The notes below the pieces were generated by a model that saw only the letters and a list, made by a program, of their open reading frames with translations, did not search any database and was not told the origin of the DNA. From the NCBI RefSeq assembly GCF_000276665.1, contig NW_004955438.1, positions 6,271,457-6,335,456 on the forward strand: a stretch of 64,000 nt of DNA, given 5' to 3'. This stretch comes from Chinchilla lanigera (Eukaryota > Chordata > Mammalia > Rodentia > Chinchillidae). Shown piece by piece: positions 35,251 through 46,815 of this stretch. A program made the position numbers and the translations under genes. The first letter of the stretch is position 1. Every line of letters starts with the position of its first letter.

Positions 35251-36129
35251 AAAATTCTTGAAAGTGCTAAAAAATGCTTTGAGAAGATCATTGGAGTTAG
35301 GGAAGGATGTCAAAAATTTAAAAAATAAAGAAAGTAAATATGTGGTTACATCTAGACACCTATTGAGTGGTCAGAATAATAGTGGTAATTACTAACCTAA
35401 AGAGGATCAGTAAAAGGAAAGTAATATATAAAAATAAGACACAAAAAGGGAGAGGATACTATAAGTTAAGATATTTTAAATTCCTAGCATCGTTTGGAAA
35501 TAACTAATAATCTTGCTTGTTACTGGTTACAAGTGATATATTTAAGAGGAATATAATTGTTGCAAATAGCATGGGAAAAAAGCAGTAATAAAACATTTTC
35601 ATTTCAAGAGAGAAAGGCATAAACAACTGCCTGTGTGTGTTATAATTTAAATGCAAAATGTTAGATGGAAGAAATAAATATTGATCTATAATTATCACAA
35701 TCATTGCAAGCTGACAAAACTTGCAAATTAAAAAGTAAAATCTCATCAAATGGACATTTTTAGTTTACATTGTCACAATTAAAATCAAATAATTGGAAAG
35801 TAGAAAATAAAAAGATTAAAGAGATAAACTATCTGACACTAAAAAGTAGATGAAAAGGTCAAACTGTTAGTCAGATATGAGCTTCAAACCATGTATTATC
35901 ATGTAATACATTCAAATAAAAAGCTAGAACAAATTTTTCTGAATTACCAAAGATAATTAAATTGTCAAACTTAATTGCAGATTTTTGTAATCTTGCAGGA
36001 ACCAATAGAGCTAACAGGGAAAAATACATTTATAATATATATGAACAATCAAGAATCATAGCTTAATCAAGATGAGTGTAGATTCCAACACTAAGAAATT
36101 ACAGATATATGTTTTATTCAGTGACATTG
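35251..36129. other. Unassigned AT-rich sequence
   Basis: No family recognised. Frames at 35.0-35.4 kb overlap the ID SINE and each other on opposite strands. Confidence 0.45.
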
Positions 36130-36515
36130 TATGGGTGCACTTTCTGTTGCTAATAAAGCAATGCTACAGACTGGGTCAGTTGCAGAGATAAAATCTTTAT
36201 ATTGGCTCTCTTCCTGGGTCACATTGCACAGGGTGCATCTGGTGATGTCCTTGCAGCTCACAGAGTCCTAGTGTAGTGCAGAAAAGCCTGTGTCAGGAAA
36301 CAAGGCATTGACTTTGTTTTAGTTTTTCTCCCTTTTCTCTTGAAGCTATAAACTTTCAGTAATAAGGACCCCAAAGTGATGAGTTTATTTAATTGTGACT
36401 GTAGCTCAGAGGCCCCCTATGGTAGAGTCAGATTAAGTTTCTTTGCTGCTAAAATCTCCAGGGGTGATTGTATTTCAACATGAACTTTGGAGAGGACAAA
36501 CCATATTTAAATCCA
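36130..36515 (-). mobile_element. MaLR-type LTR (antisense), eroded
   Basis: GCACTTTCTGTTGCTAATAA with ACAGACTGGGTCAGTTGCAG begins the antisense pattern, and TTCAACATGAACTTTGGAGA plus GGACAAACCATATTTAAATC ends it. Confidence 0.68.
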
Positions 36516-37105
36516 CAGTGCACACTTTGGAATCTTTGCAAAAATTGAGCAGGTATAATATCTCAAAAATTACCAACAAATGCTAAGGAATTGGTATTCG
36601 CTACCTATTCAGCTCAATATAAAATCAGTGCTTAAATTACTATAAAATTAACTAGGAAAACTATTTCTATACTTCTCAGGAATACATATGTGGATATTTA
36701 AAAATCATCCTAACTTCTTGATAATAAAGGTTTAATGTCTTATCGTTCAAAACATTGCCACTTGAAATAAGGTTAGATAAATGAACAAATGAAATAAAAA
36801 TGAAAGCCCAAGAACACGAAAAACCTTTAAATACAACAAAGAAAACTTGACATATGACAAATGGAGAATGTTAAATCAATAGGGAAAGAAAATCTTATTC
36901 AGCATATTGATAAGACAATATCCATATGACAATAAAGAAAGAGGCATAAAATGTTCCCATGACAACAGAAGTAAAAATCATTTCTGGATGAATTAAAGGC
37001 ATACATTGTAACACACACTTTATATTTTTAATGGAGTACAAGAAATTAACTTCACAGTCTTATGTTAGATATGCATTATGGATTTTTTAAAAAAAAGATT
37101 TAATA
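36516..37105. other. Unassigned AT-rich sequence
   Basis: No repeat or exon recognised. Confidence 0.45.
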
Positions 37106-37227
37106 GACAGGTGAAGTAGCACACCGCTATAATCCCAGAACTTGAGAGGCTGAGTTAGGAGGACTGTCATAAATTGGAGGACAACCTGAACTCAATTATG
37201 AGACCCTGTCAGAGAGTGAAAAGAGGC

Positions 37228-37258
<31 letters not shown>

Positions 37259-37275
37259 AGAGGGAGAAAGAGAAA
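37106..37275 (+). repeat. B1 SINE followed by (GA)n tract
   Basis: ACAGGTGAAGTAGCACACCG, CTATAATCCCAGAACTTGAG and ATTATGAGACCCTGTC give the B1 body. A GA-rich microsatellite (37226-37275) grew from the tail. Confidence 0.88.
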
Positions 37276-38692
37276 TAAATAAATGCTACCATATCAGCAC
37301 TTAAGAGTTGATACGAATGCAAGTAAGAGAGATATATACTAAAGATTCGGAGAAGACAATGTCAAACTGAATATGAAGAAAGTATTATTTGTATAAGGCA
37401 TTAGATCCTACAAATTAACACAGAAAAGATAAACATATACAAATTGACATGAAGGAAATTTCAAATAAACGTATAACATGCACATGCACATAGGCATATT
37501 TCAATACTGTGAACATTCAAAGCAATGCAAATTCAAACAACAATGATCATTATCACTCCAAAATCTGTCAAAAATTCTACTGCTATATGCCAGCAGCCAC
37601 GCACAATAATTTTTTTCAGTATTGATTATGATAAAATATTTTAAAAATCTATTTAGGAGTGAATTAAACAATTGGTTTGGTTTTGTTTAATAATTGACAA
37701 TTGACACTGAATTGGATCAATTCAACTTGGAGTGAAAACATGGATATCTAAAGTCAGGAAACTCAGTAGATAGTATGTTAGCTAAACTGGGAGATGTTCA
37801 GATGGTCCATTCAATTTTTACAGATCAAGATTCATTCTAGCTCATTTGGCAAGGCTTTACTCACAGTTTGATACATTCACTACTTATGTAGGTAGGCTGC
37901 TAATAGGAAAAATCATAACTTGATTTCTCCTCTGAAATAATTAAACAATTTATTAGAATTGTGCCATTTTCTTTATTCCTGGGGCATTTGTGACTTTATA
38001 TGTTTAATATGTCACTGAATTGTTTGCAAGTAAAAACCTTTTTATTCAGTGATGTAGCAAATACATTTTTAATGTAAGCAATATAAAAAATTAATTAAAT
38101 ATCCCATCAATAATGCAATAGTACACAGACAGGAAAATAAGTTGAGGCCCAAATTTCAGTTAAATTAAGGTCATTAAGAGCCTTTTTACTTTTCTCCTAT
38201 TTGCTGTAGTTATTAGAAAGACTTTTTGTAAAACTAGAAACACTCTTATTTGGTTTCTTTCATTGAAATCCTTTCATAGGATGTTTCCTTTAATTTAGCC
38301 TGCAAGATTTATCACTAGGGATACTGTGATAATCATCTTTGCTTTGCGAATATGCCCTCATTTTATTCTCAACTAACTGCACATTTTATGTGTGATTCAT
38401 AAAATCCCCATTAAAGATTACTTAGAGTTTTAAAATAGCTTCATGTGGCAGAGTTCTGAAAGTGTTTTGAAAATTCTGAAGTGGCAAAAAGTAGTTTGAT
38501 GAATTCATCATTATTTGAGAAAATTGAGGAAATGGTTTTTGCTAATATTCTCTTAAGAATATTTAATAAACCAAGTATAAAATAATTTTATTTACTAGAA
38601 AATGAAGTTAGAAAACTTTACAAAGGAGAAATATAAGTAAAATTTCAATGATTTTTTTCTTAAGGATACTGTTCTGGTAACAAGAAAAAAAC
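37276..38692. other. Unassigned AT-rich sequence
   Basis: No repeat family or coding signal recognised over about 1.4 kb. Confidence 0.45.
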
Positions 38693-38761
38693 ATGTTTTG
38701 CAATGGACTCACAGCCCACTTAACCAATTTTTTCTTGGAATTAATTTTGCCTTCCTTTCAG

Positions 38762-38989
38762 TCTAAGAACCATAGCTGTGAACCACTGGCAAGTGTATTT
38801 TCTCCAGAAGGTGCTAACTCGTGTGTATTTTCCAATTTATATGGCATCAGTCATAATGACCCATACCTTTTCATTGCATTTACATACCTTTGCAAAACCG
38901 GCAAAGCTAATATTCAACGTCAGACGTTCGGTACATGGTTAGATCAGGAGGTGGTGAGACGGCAGCGATTTGGAGTGAATGTGACATAA
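38762..38989 (+). CDS. Candidate terminal exon, function unknown
   Basis: I do not recognise this sequence. A pyrimidine-rich tract TTGCCTTCCTTTCAG ends at 38761 and could be a splice acceptor. From there the frame stays open for 75 codons and stops with TAA at 38987-38989. The frame also extends 23 codons upstream to a Met at 38693, so the acceptor is not proven. Six CpGs fall within about 70 bp (38899-38968), unusual for this CpG-poor window. An AATAAA stands at 39117-39122. The C-terminal end reads GTWLDQEVVRRQRFGVNVT, hydrophilic and basic. No signal peptide or known domain is seen. It may be a real terminal exon, an old gene remnant or chance. No other exon of the same gene was found. 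Confidence 0.22.
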   Translation, partial: SKNHSCEPLASVFSPEGANSCVFSNLYGISHNDPYLFIAFTYLCKTGKANIQRQTFGTWLDQEVVRRQRFGVNVT

Positions 38990-39189
38990 AATTTCAGTTC
39001 TTAAACTGGATAATGATTGCATAAATATGTTGATTTTCTGATTACTTGATGATTTAAAATGTGTGCACTTTCCTTTAACTACTGTACTTTTCAGTTAAAA
39101 CAATTAAGCAAATATAAATAAAAACTTTCGCTTCTAGGGACATTTCTCTAGATGTTTGCATTCATACTCTGTGATCTGTAGTAAACAGA

Positions 39190-39430
39190 GATGATAGATA
39201 GATAGGTAATAGATAGATGATAGATGATAGATAGATAGACAAGTTTGATACTCAGCACTAAGAAGTTGTGAACACACCACTCTGGGAAGCTGAGACAGTA
39301 AGAGGTTGAGTTCAGTCCCAGCCTGGGCAATTTACTGACTTGAAAACCTATCTCCAAAATAAAAAGGGGGTGCTAAATACATGGCTAAGTGTGGAGTTCC
39401 TGAATTCAAGCTCTGGTACTGGAATTGAGG
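39190..39430 (+). repeat. (GATA)n tract followed by B1-ID composite SINE
   Basis: An imperfect GATA microsatellite at 39190-39239 is followed by a decayed B1 part (CACTCTGGGAAGCTGAGACA, CCTGGGCAATTTACTGACTT) and then, without a gap, an ID-like part (GCTAAATACATGGCTAAGTG, TTCAAGCTCTGGTACTGGAA). The order fits a B1-dID composite SINE. Confidence 0.7.
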
Positions 39431-41002
39431 GGAAAGTGCCGATTTAGCAAAATAACTACAGAACCAGTGGAAGTGTGTCTTTTTTCTGGGTATGTTATGT
39501 GACTGTCTTTGTCTTGATTTAGCATTTTCTGTGCTAGGGAGTAGCAAGGTAGAGGTGACAGTGAGAAAAGATTCAAAACCTCAGTGCTGTTGAATTTGAA
39601 TGGCCCTGTAGGTCAGCAAATCACTAGTTCTTGGGGGTGAAAATCAGAAATGTCCTTTGTCTACCTCCCTGCATACTCAAAAACAAGAGAAGAGTTTATC
39701 CAATACCAGGGCATCAGACCTTCTGACTTCTTGATCCCCATCAAGCCAGCTGTAAACACAAAGTATTAAATCTATAGTATCTGCTTTACTGCTCATTTAT
39801 TTTTGATGTCTCACTGTACTTATCTTGGAGCCTGGTTGTTTGCCCCTAGCTCTGGACATCCTGTCAGGGTTTAGAATCAAATTTTCAGTTCCAGGAAAAG
39901 GGTGCTGATTTTACAGCAAAGAGCTCACGCTTATTGAGAATTGAAGTGAAACATCTGTCAGGTAAATACTTTCACTTTTTACCAGATAAAGTCACAACAT
40001 TTTGACTCATTTTTCCCTTCCTTGATGACTCAGGAAATATAGGCATGTCCACATTTGGAACAGGCATGCTGGAGCCTGAGTTTCCTTTTCACATGAAGCT
40101 ACACTGGAGAAAGCAACCGAAAAGGACCCTGATTTGTTTACAAATAAAGAAGCTCTGACTTCCCATCCATCTACTTAGCAAAGAAAATACTGACAGATAT
40201 GTTAGTCATTCAATAAGTATCCAAGAGCAGGAGACTTGCATGAAGATCTCTGTCTCATCTCTTCACTCTTGTGGTTATAAGTGAGGAGAAAGAATCCAAA
40301 CCCCTCATAGGCAGATTTAGTGAGTGATGCTGGAATCTGAACATCCACATATGACTTTCCACCAGGGTAAGTTCTATCTTATTATCTAATTGCTGTGAGC
40401 TGGTCTTATTTACATCATTTCTGACCAATAAAAAATTTGCCACTATGGAAATTAAAATGTCAAAAATAGCTATTAGAGGTAGGAATAATATATGCTCACA
40501 TCTAATCCTTTCATTTATTAGGAAGTATTTATGGAATGTGTAAATTTCAAATCTTTATTAACATGTAAAGTAGCAATAGCATAAATTCTCTAACATTTGT
40601 AATTAAAGGGAAAACATTTTCAGGAATATTATTAGTTTTTAATATTGCATTTACAGAAGTATATATGACAACTTAATTACAAAAGGAAATTAAATATATG
40701 TATATTAGTATCCAAGCCATGTACTTATCCAATATCTGGCAAGATTAGTCACTTAACTAATTAATTTAAAGAATTGCATTAGTGCAGTCTTTATAAATAT
40801 AATAATTTATTTTGTTTTAATTATAAGAATGATACTTAAGTGAATTTTAAATGAACTCCAGTCTGTTAATTAGTACAGAATGTTGTCTCTAAATAACACA
40901 TCTTTCTTTCTTAAATTCCTTGAATAATATTTGATTTCTACCTTCCCCTCCTGAATACTATTTTATTGCTAGATCTTATCCATTTGGATATCAAATTCAT
41001 TG
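39431..41002. other. Unassigned sequence
   Basis: No repeat recognised. The part 39580-40150 has mixed composition without a known motif. Confidence 0.45.
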
Positions 41003-41065
41003 ACTTTTTGCAGTGCTAGAGATTAATTAAGCAAATGACCTATGGCTGAACTATATCCTCAGTTC
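41003..41065 (-). repeat. Diverged ID-like SINE (antisense)
   Basis: TTTTTGCAGTGCTAGAGATT followed by GGCTGAACTATATCCTCAGT is the reverse complement of an old ID element. Confidence 0.6.
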
Positions 41066-42689
41066 TCTAATTTATTCGCTTTTTCTGGAACTTACACAGT
41101 TCAAATCCTCTTGCTATTGTAACTAGTGTTTAGATATCTTTCCTTTTTTAGGGTTCCTCTTTACCCTTTGTGTTTTGCTTCATGTATAAATAAAAACTAA
41201 TATATAGGGAGATTATTACATTTCAGAAAGAATATATTTTTAAAATATGTCATTTAGTACACAGTCACTTTAAAGTTCTCATTAAAATTACTCTAGTTTT
41301 CTAATATTAAAATTGAGTTCAGTAAGGTTAAGTATATTTGAATGCTATGTATTTGGCTTTCCAGTTCCTCTGCTCCACTGAGAGACAAAAGGTCCAATGG
41401 CTCACTGATTGCTTTCTCTGTCATCTTTTATCTCAAAGAAGTTTATGTAGCTATAAACTAAAGTGAAGTAACAAACTCCTCTCTATTCATCAGCAGTTAA
41501 CAATGTTATCTATTCATGGCCAACCTTGTCTCTTCTATAGCTCCACTTACTTCTACCTTTTTTTAAAATATTATTTTGAAGGAAATATCATACCTCATTT
41601 CATCCATCTGAAATTATTTCAGTATGTATTGTGATAGTACATATAATGAATTCTTGTTGAACAAAACCAAGAAAACATTATTACTAAAATTTCTTAATAT
41701 TTGTGAATATTCCTTTATTGATTGCATTAAGATTCAAATAATGTCCAAGAATTGTAATTAGTTGATATTTGTTGAGCTCTTTACAAAGTTCCCTTTCATA
41801 TCTCTTATTTCTTCTTTTTCCTCTTGTTCTCTTTTTGAAGTTACCTCAACATTTCTTTGGTCATTAATCCTCTTCCTTCTTCTCTACTTCTGAGACTACA
41901 GTAATGTGTATAATAGATAACTTAAAATTATACCACTGCTCTGTAATGCTCTTTTAAATTTATTGAATTTTATTTTCATTTTAGTTTGGGTAGTTACTTT
42001 TACAATGGCTTTCAATTCACTAATCTTTAATCCCATGTTTTGTATATTTTGTTGAGATATGCTTTCTGTATATCTAGTTTCTCTAAACTTTTATTTGTAT
42101 CTTTGTCATAGTGTTCATGTTTCTTCTACATTGTAGTAATTTAAATGCATAACAACAAAGGTACTAGTTTTCTGTATGCTAATTCTGACACATGACTTCT
42201 TGGTCAATTTCAGTTGATTTACTTTTCTAATTTTAATCGTTTTTATTTTGCATTTCTCACCATCTCAATTACAACACAGACATTGTAAATTTGTCTTGTT
42301 GGGTGCTGGGTGATTTGGTATTACTATGCTGGCCTTGTCTTCGCCATAAGTACCTAGAAACAGTTTGATCCTTTTGTTTTTGCTGAAATAAATAATCAGA
42401 ACTAGAAGTTTGTTTGACCTAGGGCAATTCTGCATTACTGAGCAAAACCCTTCAGAATATTCTACCGAAGTCCTAGTAATCAGGAGGTTTTGTTGTTTGG
42501 CTTCTGGAAATGGACACTCTTCTTGGCCCTCTGTGCTTCTGTAAATCTTTCCTAAATTCTCCCAGGGCCATGCATTCTGCCCTGAAGGCATGTCCTGATC
42601 CAGTGGAGTCTTCTTCAGATTCCTAGAGGATTGCATTAAATAACCTGCTCTTTGACTTTTCTGTTGACTGTGTCCTGTGTACACGAGCT
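41066..42689. other. Unassigned AT-rich sequence
   Basis: Pyrimidine-rich overall. A 162-codon minus-strand frame (42265-42753) starts within the neighbouring LTR and shows no known domain. I read it as chance. Confidence 0.45.
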
Positions 42690-42925
42690 GCCGTAGTCTC
42701 CATCTTGGTTTCCAATGGCCATAGAAAATATTACCACAAACTTGGTGGTGCAAAATAACAGATGCTTAATATCTCCTAGTTTTGGCTTGCACAGGGTGTG
42801 GTCCTCCTGGAGACTCTGAGGGGTGGCTTCTTCATGCCTCTCTCCTAACTTCTCATCTCTGCCTCCCAATCCTTGGTGTTTCTTGGTTTATGCGTGTGTT
42901 ATTCCAATCTGCGCCTCTGTCTTGA
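42690..42925 (-). mobile_element. MLT-type LTR (antisense)
   Basis: CCATAGAAAATATTACCACA, ACTTGGTGGTGCAAAATAAC, then AATCCTTGGTGTTTCTTGG and ATTCCAATCTGCGCCTCTGT match the order of an antisense MLT-group LTR. The right end may run further. Confidence 0.65.
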
Positions 42926-43696
42926 TATTATTTCCTCCGTTTTCTTCATTACCTTGAATATTTTGTCTGATTTATCAGACAGTGGGTAGTGGAATATAAA
43001 TCTACTCCTTTTCTCTGTCTTTTGGGTTAAATTTTTTCGTATTAGCAACATGACCACATCTTCTTTCAAGGTGCCTGGGTATTGTGCATTACCTACAATC
43101 AGGTAATTTTCCTTTATTTTGACTTTGTTCAAATCACTAAATATTGAAAAATATTTTGTAATTATTTTTAATAAACAAAGCATCTGTATTGAGAGACATT
43201 AGCAAGGATGAAAATAAAGATAAACACAGAGAGTATACATTATATGTTTATAAGATGACAAAACTGAAATGTACTGAAAATTGTATATTAGTACATGTAT
43301 ACTCAAATGTTTAAAACTCTGTATGTTAAAACAAAAGCTACTTGAAAGAATTTTCTTGAAGCATGCATAGTTAAAAACAAAGAGGTAAAACCTGAATTGA
43401 TTCCATATATGCTGTATAAAATGCAGATTCTACAGAGAGGAAGAGAACGTATCCAGATGTCCAGAAAATATGCATCCAAAATATTCACACAATAGAATTC
43501 ATAAGGAGTTGAAAATCATGATTTTTAATCCATCTCGGTTACTTTTCTTATTCCCAAACTGGCAAATATGAATTATAGACTTACAACTTCCATACATGTT
43601 CAGTGCAGCATATATAAGCCAGTGTCTTTCCTAGTATGATCTACAATGCCTACTTGACAGCAACTACCTTAACTTTTCCTTTTTAATTTGCCTTTT
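42926..43696. other. Unassigned AT-rich sequence
   Basis: The first 200 bp may be a worn continuation of the LTR. Nothing else recognised. Confidence 0.4.
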
Positions 43697-43804
43697 TGGC
43701 TGGTGTGGTGACACATGCCTGTAATTCCAGCATTCAAGAGGCTGAAGCAGGAGGATCTACATGAGTTTGAGGACAGCCTGGGCTATATAGTGAGACCCTG
43801 AATC

Positions 43805-43860
<56 letters not shown>
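43697..43860 (+). repeat. B1 SINE with (CA)n tail
   Basis: GCTGGTGTGGTGACACATGC, TGTAATTCCAGCATTCAAGA and GCCTGGGCTATATAGTGAGA give a B1 without the 29-bp internal duplication. A (CA)n tract at 43807-43860 follows the end. Confidence 0.93.
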
Positions 43861-43862
<2 letters not shown>

Positions 43863-44009
43863 TGCCTTTACTTTTTAGAAAATTGTCATTTAAAAACCTC
43901 ATTGAGTGTCATTTATCCAATAATATCTTATCATAGCATATAACTGACATCATATATTTATCATTCTATTTCACAATCAACTTTTTATAATACTATCACT
44001 GTTTTTAAC

Positions 44010-44110
44010 CCTATTTCTCAGAGGCTATTCTCTGATGACAGGGCCCATGTTACATTTTTATTTGTATCCACAATCCCTAAAAGATTCAAGAAACAAATAT
44101 CAATCGAATG
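44010..44110 (+). repeat. L2 LINE 3' tail
   Basis: ATTCTCTGATGACAGGGCCC, TTTGTATCCACAATCCCTAA and ATATCAATCGAATGCTGGAA follow the L2 3' tail order. Confidence 0.6.
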
Positions 44111-45884
44111 CTGGAAGAATAGTTAATTGAAAATTTATAGTGATCAGTTAAATCAATATTACATGTTCCTCTGTTCATTCTGCAAAATAAAATCATGCTA
44201 TGGTCATGTTCCACAGGAAAATATGAGGTATCATTGCAGGAAATACTGAGCTTCTCAGTGCTTTACCAAATGCAATCACAGTCCATTTTCTTAAAGGACA
44301 GAAATCAAACAAATGGAATGTCTCATTTCTTATGTCTGTATCTGGTATTTATGCTGTAGTACAGGACCATCCTGCTAGAATACAATGCATACATGCATTA
44401 ATCAGAGTATTGTGCCTGGAAATAATTTATTAATTTTATATGTGTATTTCTAAATAAATAAATTATATGTTAATAAAATCTAAAGAAATAACTTGATGTG
44501 TATTATTTCTTGTGTAAGTGTATATATATAATCCTTACAAACAGTGCTACTTTTCTAGAAATTTGTACTAAAATTCATGAGTAAAGAAGTTCAATATTTT
44601 TAACATAGCAGGAATTGTCAAGAACACGCCGTCACTATTTCCCAATCTCATTATTCTCTTCTTTAGAGTATTCTAAATCATAAAAGATGTTTTTGCAAAA
44701 GAATTTAATTGTAATTGAGGGATTACAAATAGTACTTGAACTTTGAGGAAACAATGTGCTAATGACACCAGAAAAGGGTAATTATCATCTTTGCTTTAGT
44801 TAATGCCTATAAACTAAATTTCTGGTTCTCTATTTCAGTGCAATCAAACAAAACGAAAATGACAAACACAGGCAGTCTAGTTTCTGACTACGTGGAAGAT
44901 AACCACTAATATTATAAAATATTTCTTCAGAAACAAACGTGAAGTTCTCTTTGACTCTATGTGAACCAGAAAGGAATTTTGCTTAGATTAATGGGAAGAG
45001 CTGATGCCAAGTAAGTGGAGAAAAAACATCTTGCCCATGTGGTAAAGTTTGATTTTCCTGTATTATTAGAAGGCATTATGCCTATGGAAGTATTGAATAA
45101 TGGATTTCTGTAAAAATATGTATGTACACATCAGCATTGATTCCAACTGGTCTTTGAGAATTAAGGATCTCACATTAGCATGCAAACCCCCACGAAAGAT
45201 TAATATACATCATAAAATTGAATTCATGGGATAGTCACAAAACCTAACAGTAAATCTTATTTTGTAGAATAATTATTTAGGATAAAGTCAAACTTTTAAA
45301 CGCAAAATGATATGCAACACAATAGCACAGCAAACCTTCATCGTCCTTTTCCGTTGCTGCAAACCTTTAAAAGTTCAAATGACTTTTATCGTGACACATT
45401 TTGTCACTGGACTGCATCACATAGAGATTTATTTTATTTCAGGCAAAAGCCCTGTCACATTAAATTCCTTCATAATGTATTCATAAATGTATTATGAAAT
45501 TAATTTCCTTCATAATATACTTTGAATGTATAGTCATTTATCCCAGTTTACATTTATTTAAGTAATTCTTATTTTAGTTGCTCCAATTCCATCTCAGACC
45601 TCTTTCACATTCAATAATTATTAGTAATATTAAGTCTAATATCATCCCAAAATGTAACCATATTTTTTATTTCTGCACAGTTTCACCTGTATTTGCTAAT
45701 TTAGGAAAAACAGACCAATGGTACATTAACCAAGATGAAGTAAAATTTGTCAATATTCTTTATCCAGTTGAAAATAACATCTCAGGACAAAACTTCAGAA
45801 AATGTAGTAAACTATTTCACCTCTTTGTGTTCTTTTCTTATAATACTGTAGTTATGACCAGAAAGTCTAAAATCATTTTTGTTA
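44111..45884. other. Repeat-poor AT-rich sequence
   Basis: The part 44600-45060 has homeodomain-type sites (TTTAATTGTAATTGAGGGAT) and an acceptor-like tract TGGTTCTCTATTTCAG ending at 44838. Frames at 45312-45497 and 45578-45904 have no known motif. Confidence 0.4.
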
Positions 45885-46035
45885 GGTTGCATGACTTTGG
45901 ATGATTTCTTCACTCTATCTGTATTGCAAACGTCTTATTTAAAAAAAATGGGAATAACACTAGTATTTATGCCATTATGTCCTTCTGAGGATTAAGCAAG
46001 TCCGTGCACATCAAGCATTTGGCATAGCGGTTATT
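45885..46035 (+). repeat. MIR SINE
   Basis: GACTTTGGATGATTTCTTCA, AATGGGAATAACACTAGTAT, TGAGGATTAAGCAAGTCCGT and GCATTTGGCATAG give the 3' two thirds of a MIR. Confidence 0.8.
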
Positions 46036-46369
46036 TCATACTGAACTGCCAAACAGCTTCGTCTGTTTGTGGGCACCCTTTACTTCTGGCCTCAACTGCA
46101 GCACACTCCATGCATTGCACTGCAGGTCAATAGCTTAGCTGTTCGTGACCTGGGATTAGGACGTTTTTATGTAACAACTACTTAGTAAATGCATGTTTCA
46201 GACAGAACCAAACTCTGAGTCTCAATCTGCACTTCATCTCTTCACAAAGTCACCTTATCCTTGTAAGGTGTTAATGCTCTTCCCTTTTATCCACTGTACT
46301 TTCCACCTGTCTTCCTCATGAAACGTTTATCATTCCACTATCTATAGTTCAAACTCGTCTCTGTAATAT
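46036..46369. other. Unassigned sequence
   Basis: Pyrimidine-rich and GC-richer than average, without a recognised family. Confidence 0.4.
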
Positions 46370-46815
46370 TTAGCTATTGCTATGCAGAAAATTTTCTAAA
46401 GTTAGTGCCTTAAGCCAACACAAAATTATGAGTTGAGCATTTCTGTGTGTCAGAAGTCAAGTACAGGTTATTTAAATCCTCAGTTCAGGATCTCACCCAT
46501 AGAAATCAAAGTGGTAACTGAAGCTACAACTTCAACCAACATTTATTGTCCTCCTCCACCTGATTGATGTTTTGCAGAATTCATTTGTGTGCCTATGTTC
46601 AACTGAGACTACATTTTCTTGCTAGCTCTGGGCCAAAGATGAGTGTCAGTTTGTAGACATCACCCTCTGGTCCTTGTCACAAGGTCCACTCCTCTAACAA
46701 CATGACAGCTCATTGCTCAAAGGAAACAGAGAAGCACCTGTTGCTGAGTCATGTCCTCTATAAGAACTCAGCCAGTTAAATCTAGCTGTTCCAAGATCAA
46801 CTCTCATTTGACTAA
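46370..46815 (-). mobile_element. ERVL/MLT-type LTR (antisense), eroded
   Basis: TAGCTATTGCTATGCAGAAA, GTGCCTTAAGCCAACACAAA, TTTCTGTGTGTCAGAAGTCA, CATGACAGCTCATTGC follow the order also seen at 34200-34560. Confidence 0.6.

Noticed and set aside
37226..37275. CRISPR-like or satellite array
   Set aside because: It is a simple GA tract grown from a B1 tail; the window is mammalian and holds no spaced repeats.
42265..42753. 162-codon minus-strand protein
   Set aside because: It overlaps an antisense MLT-type LTR and shows no domain, start context or conservation signal.
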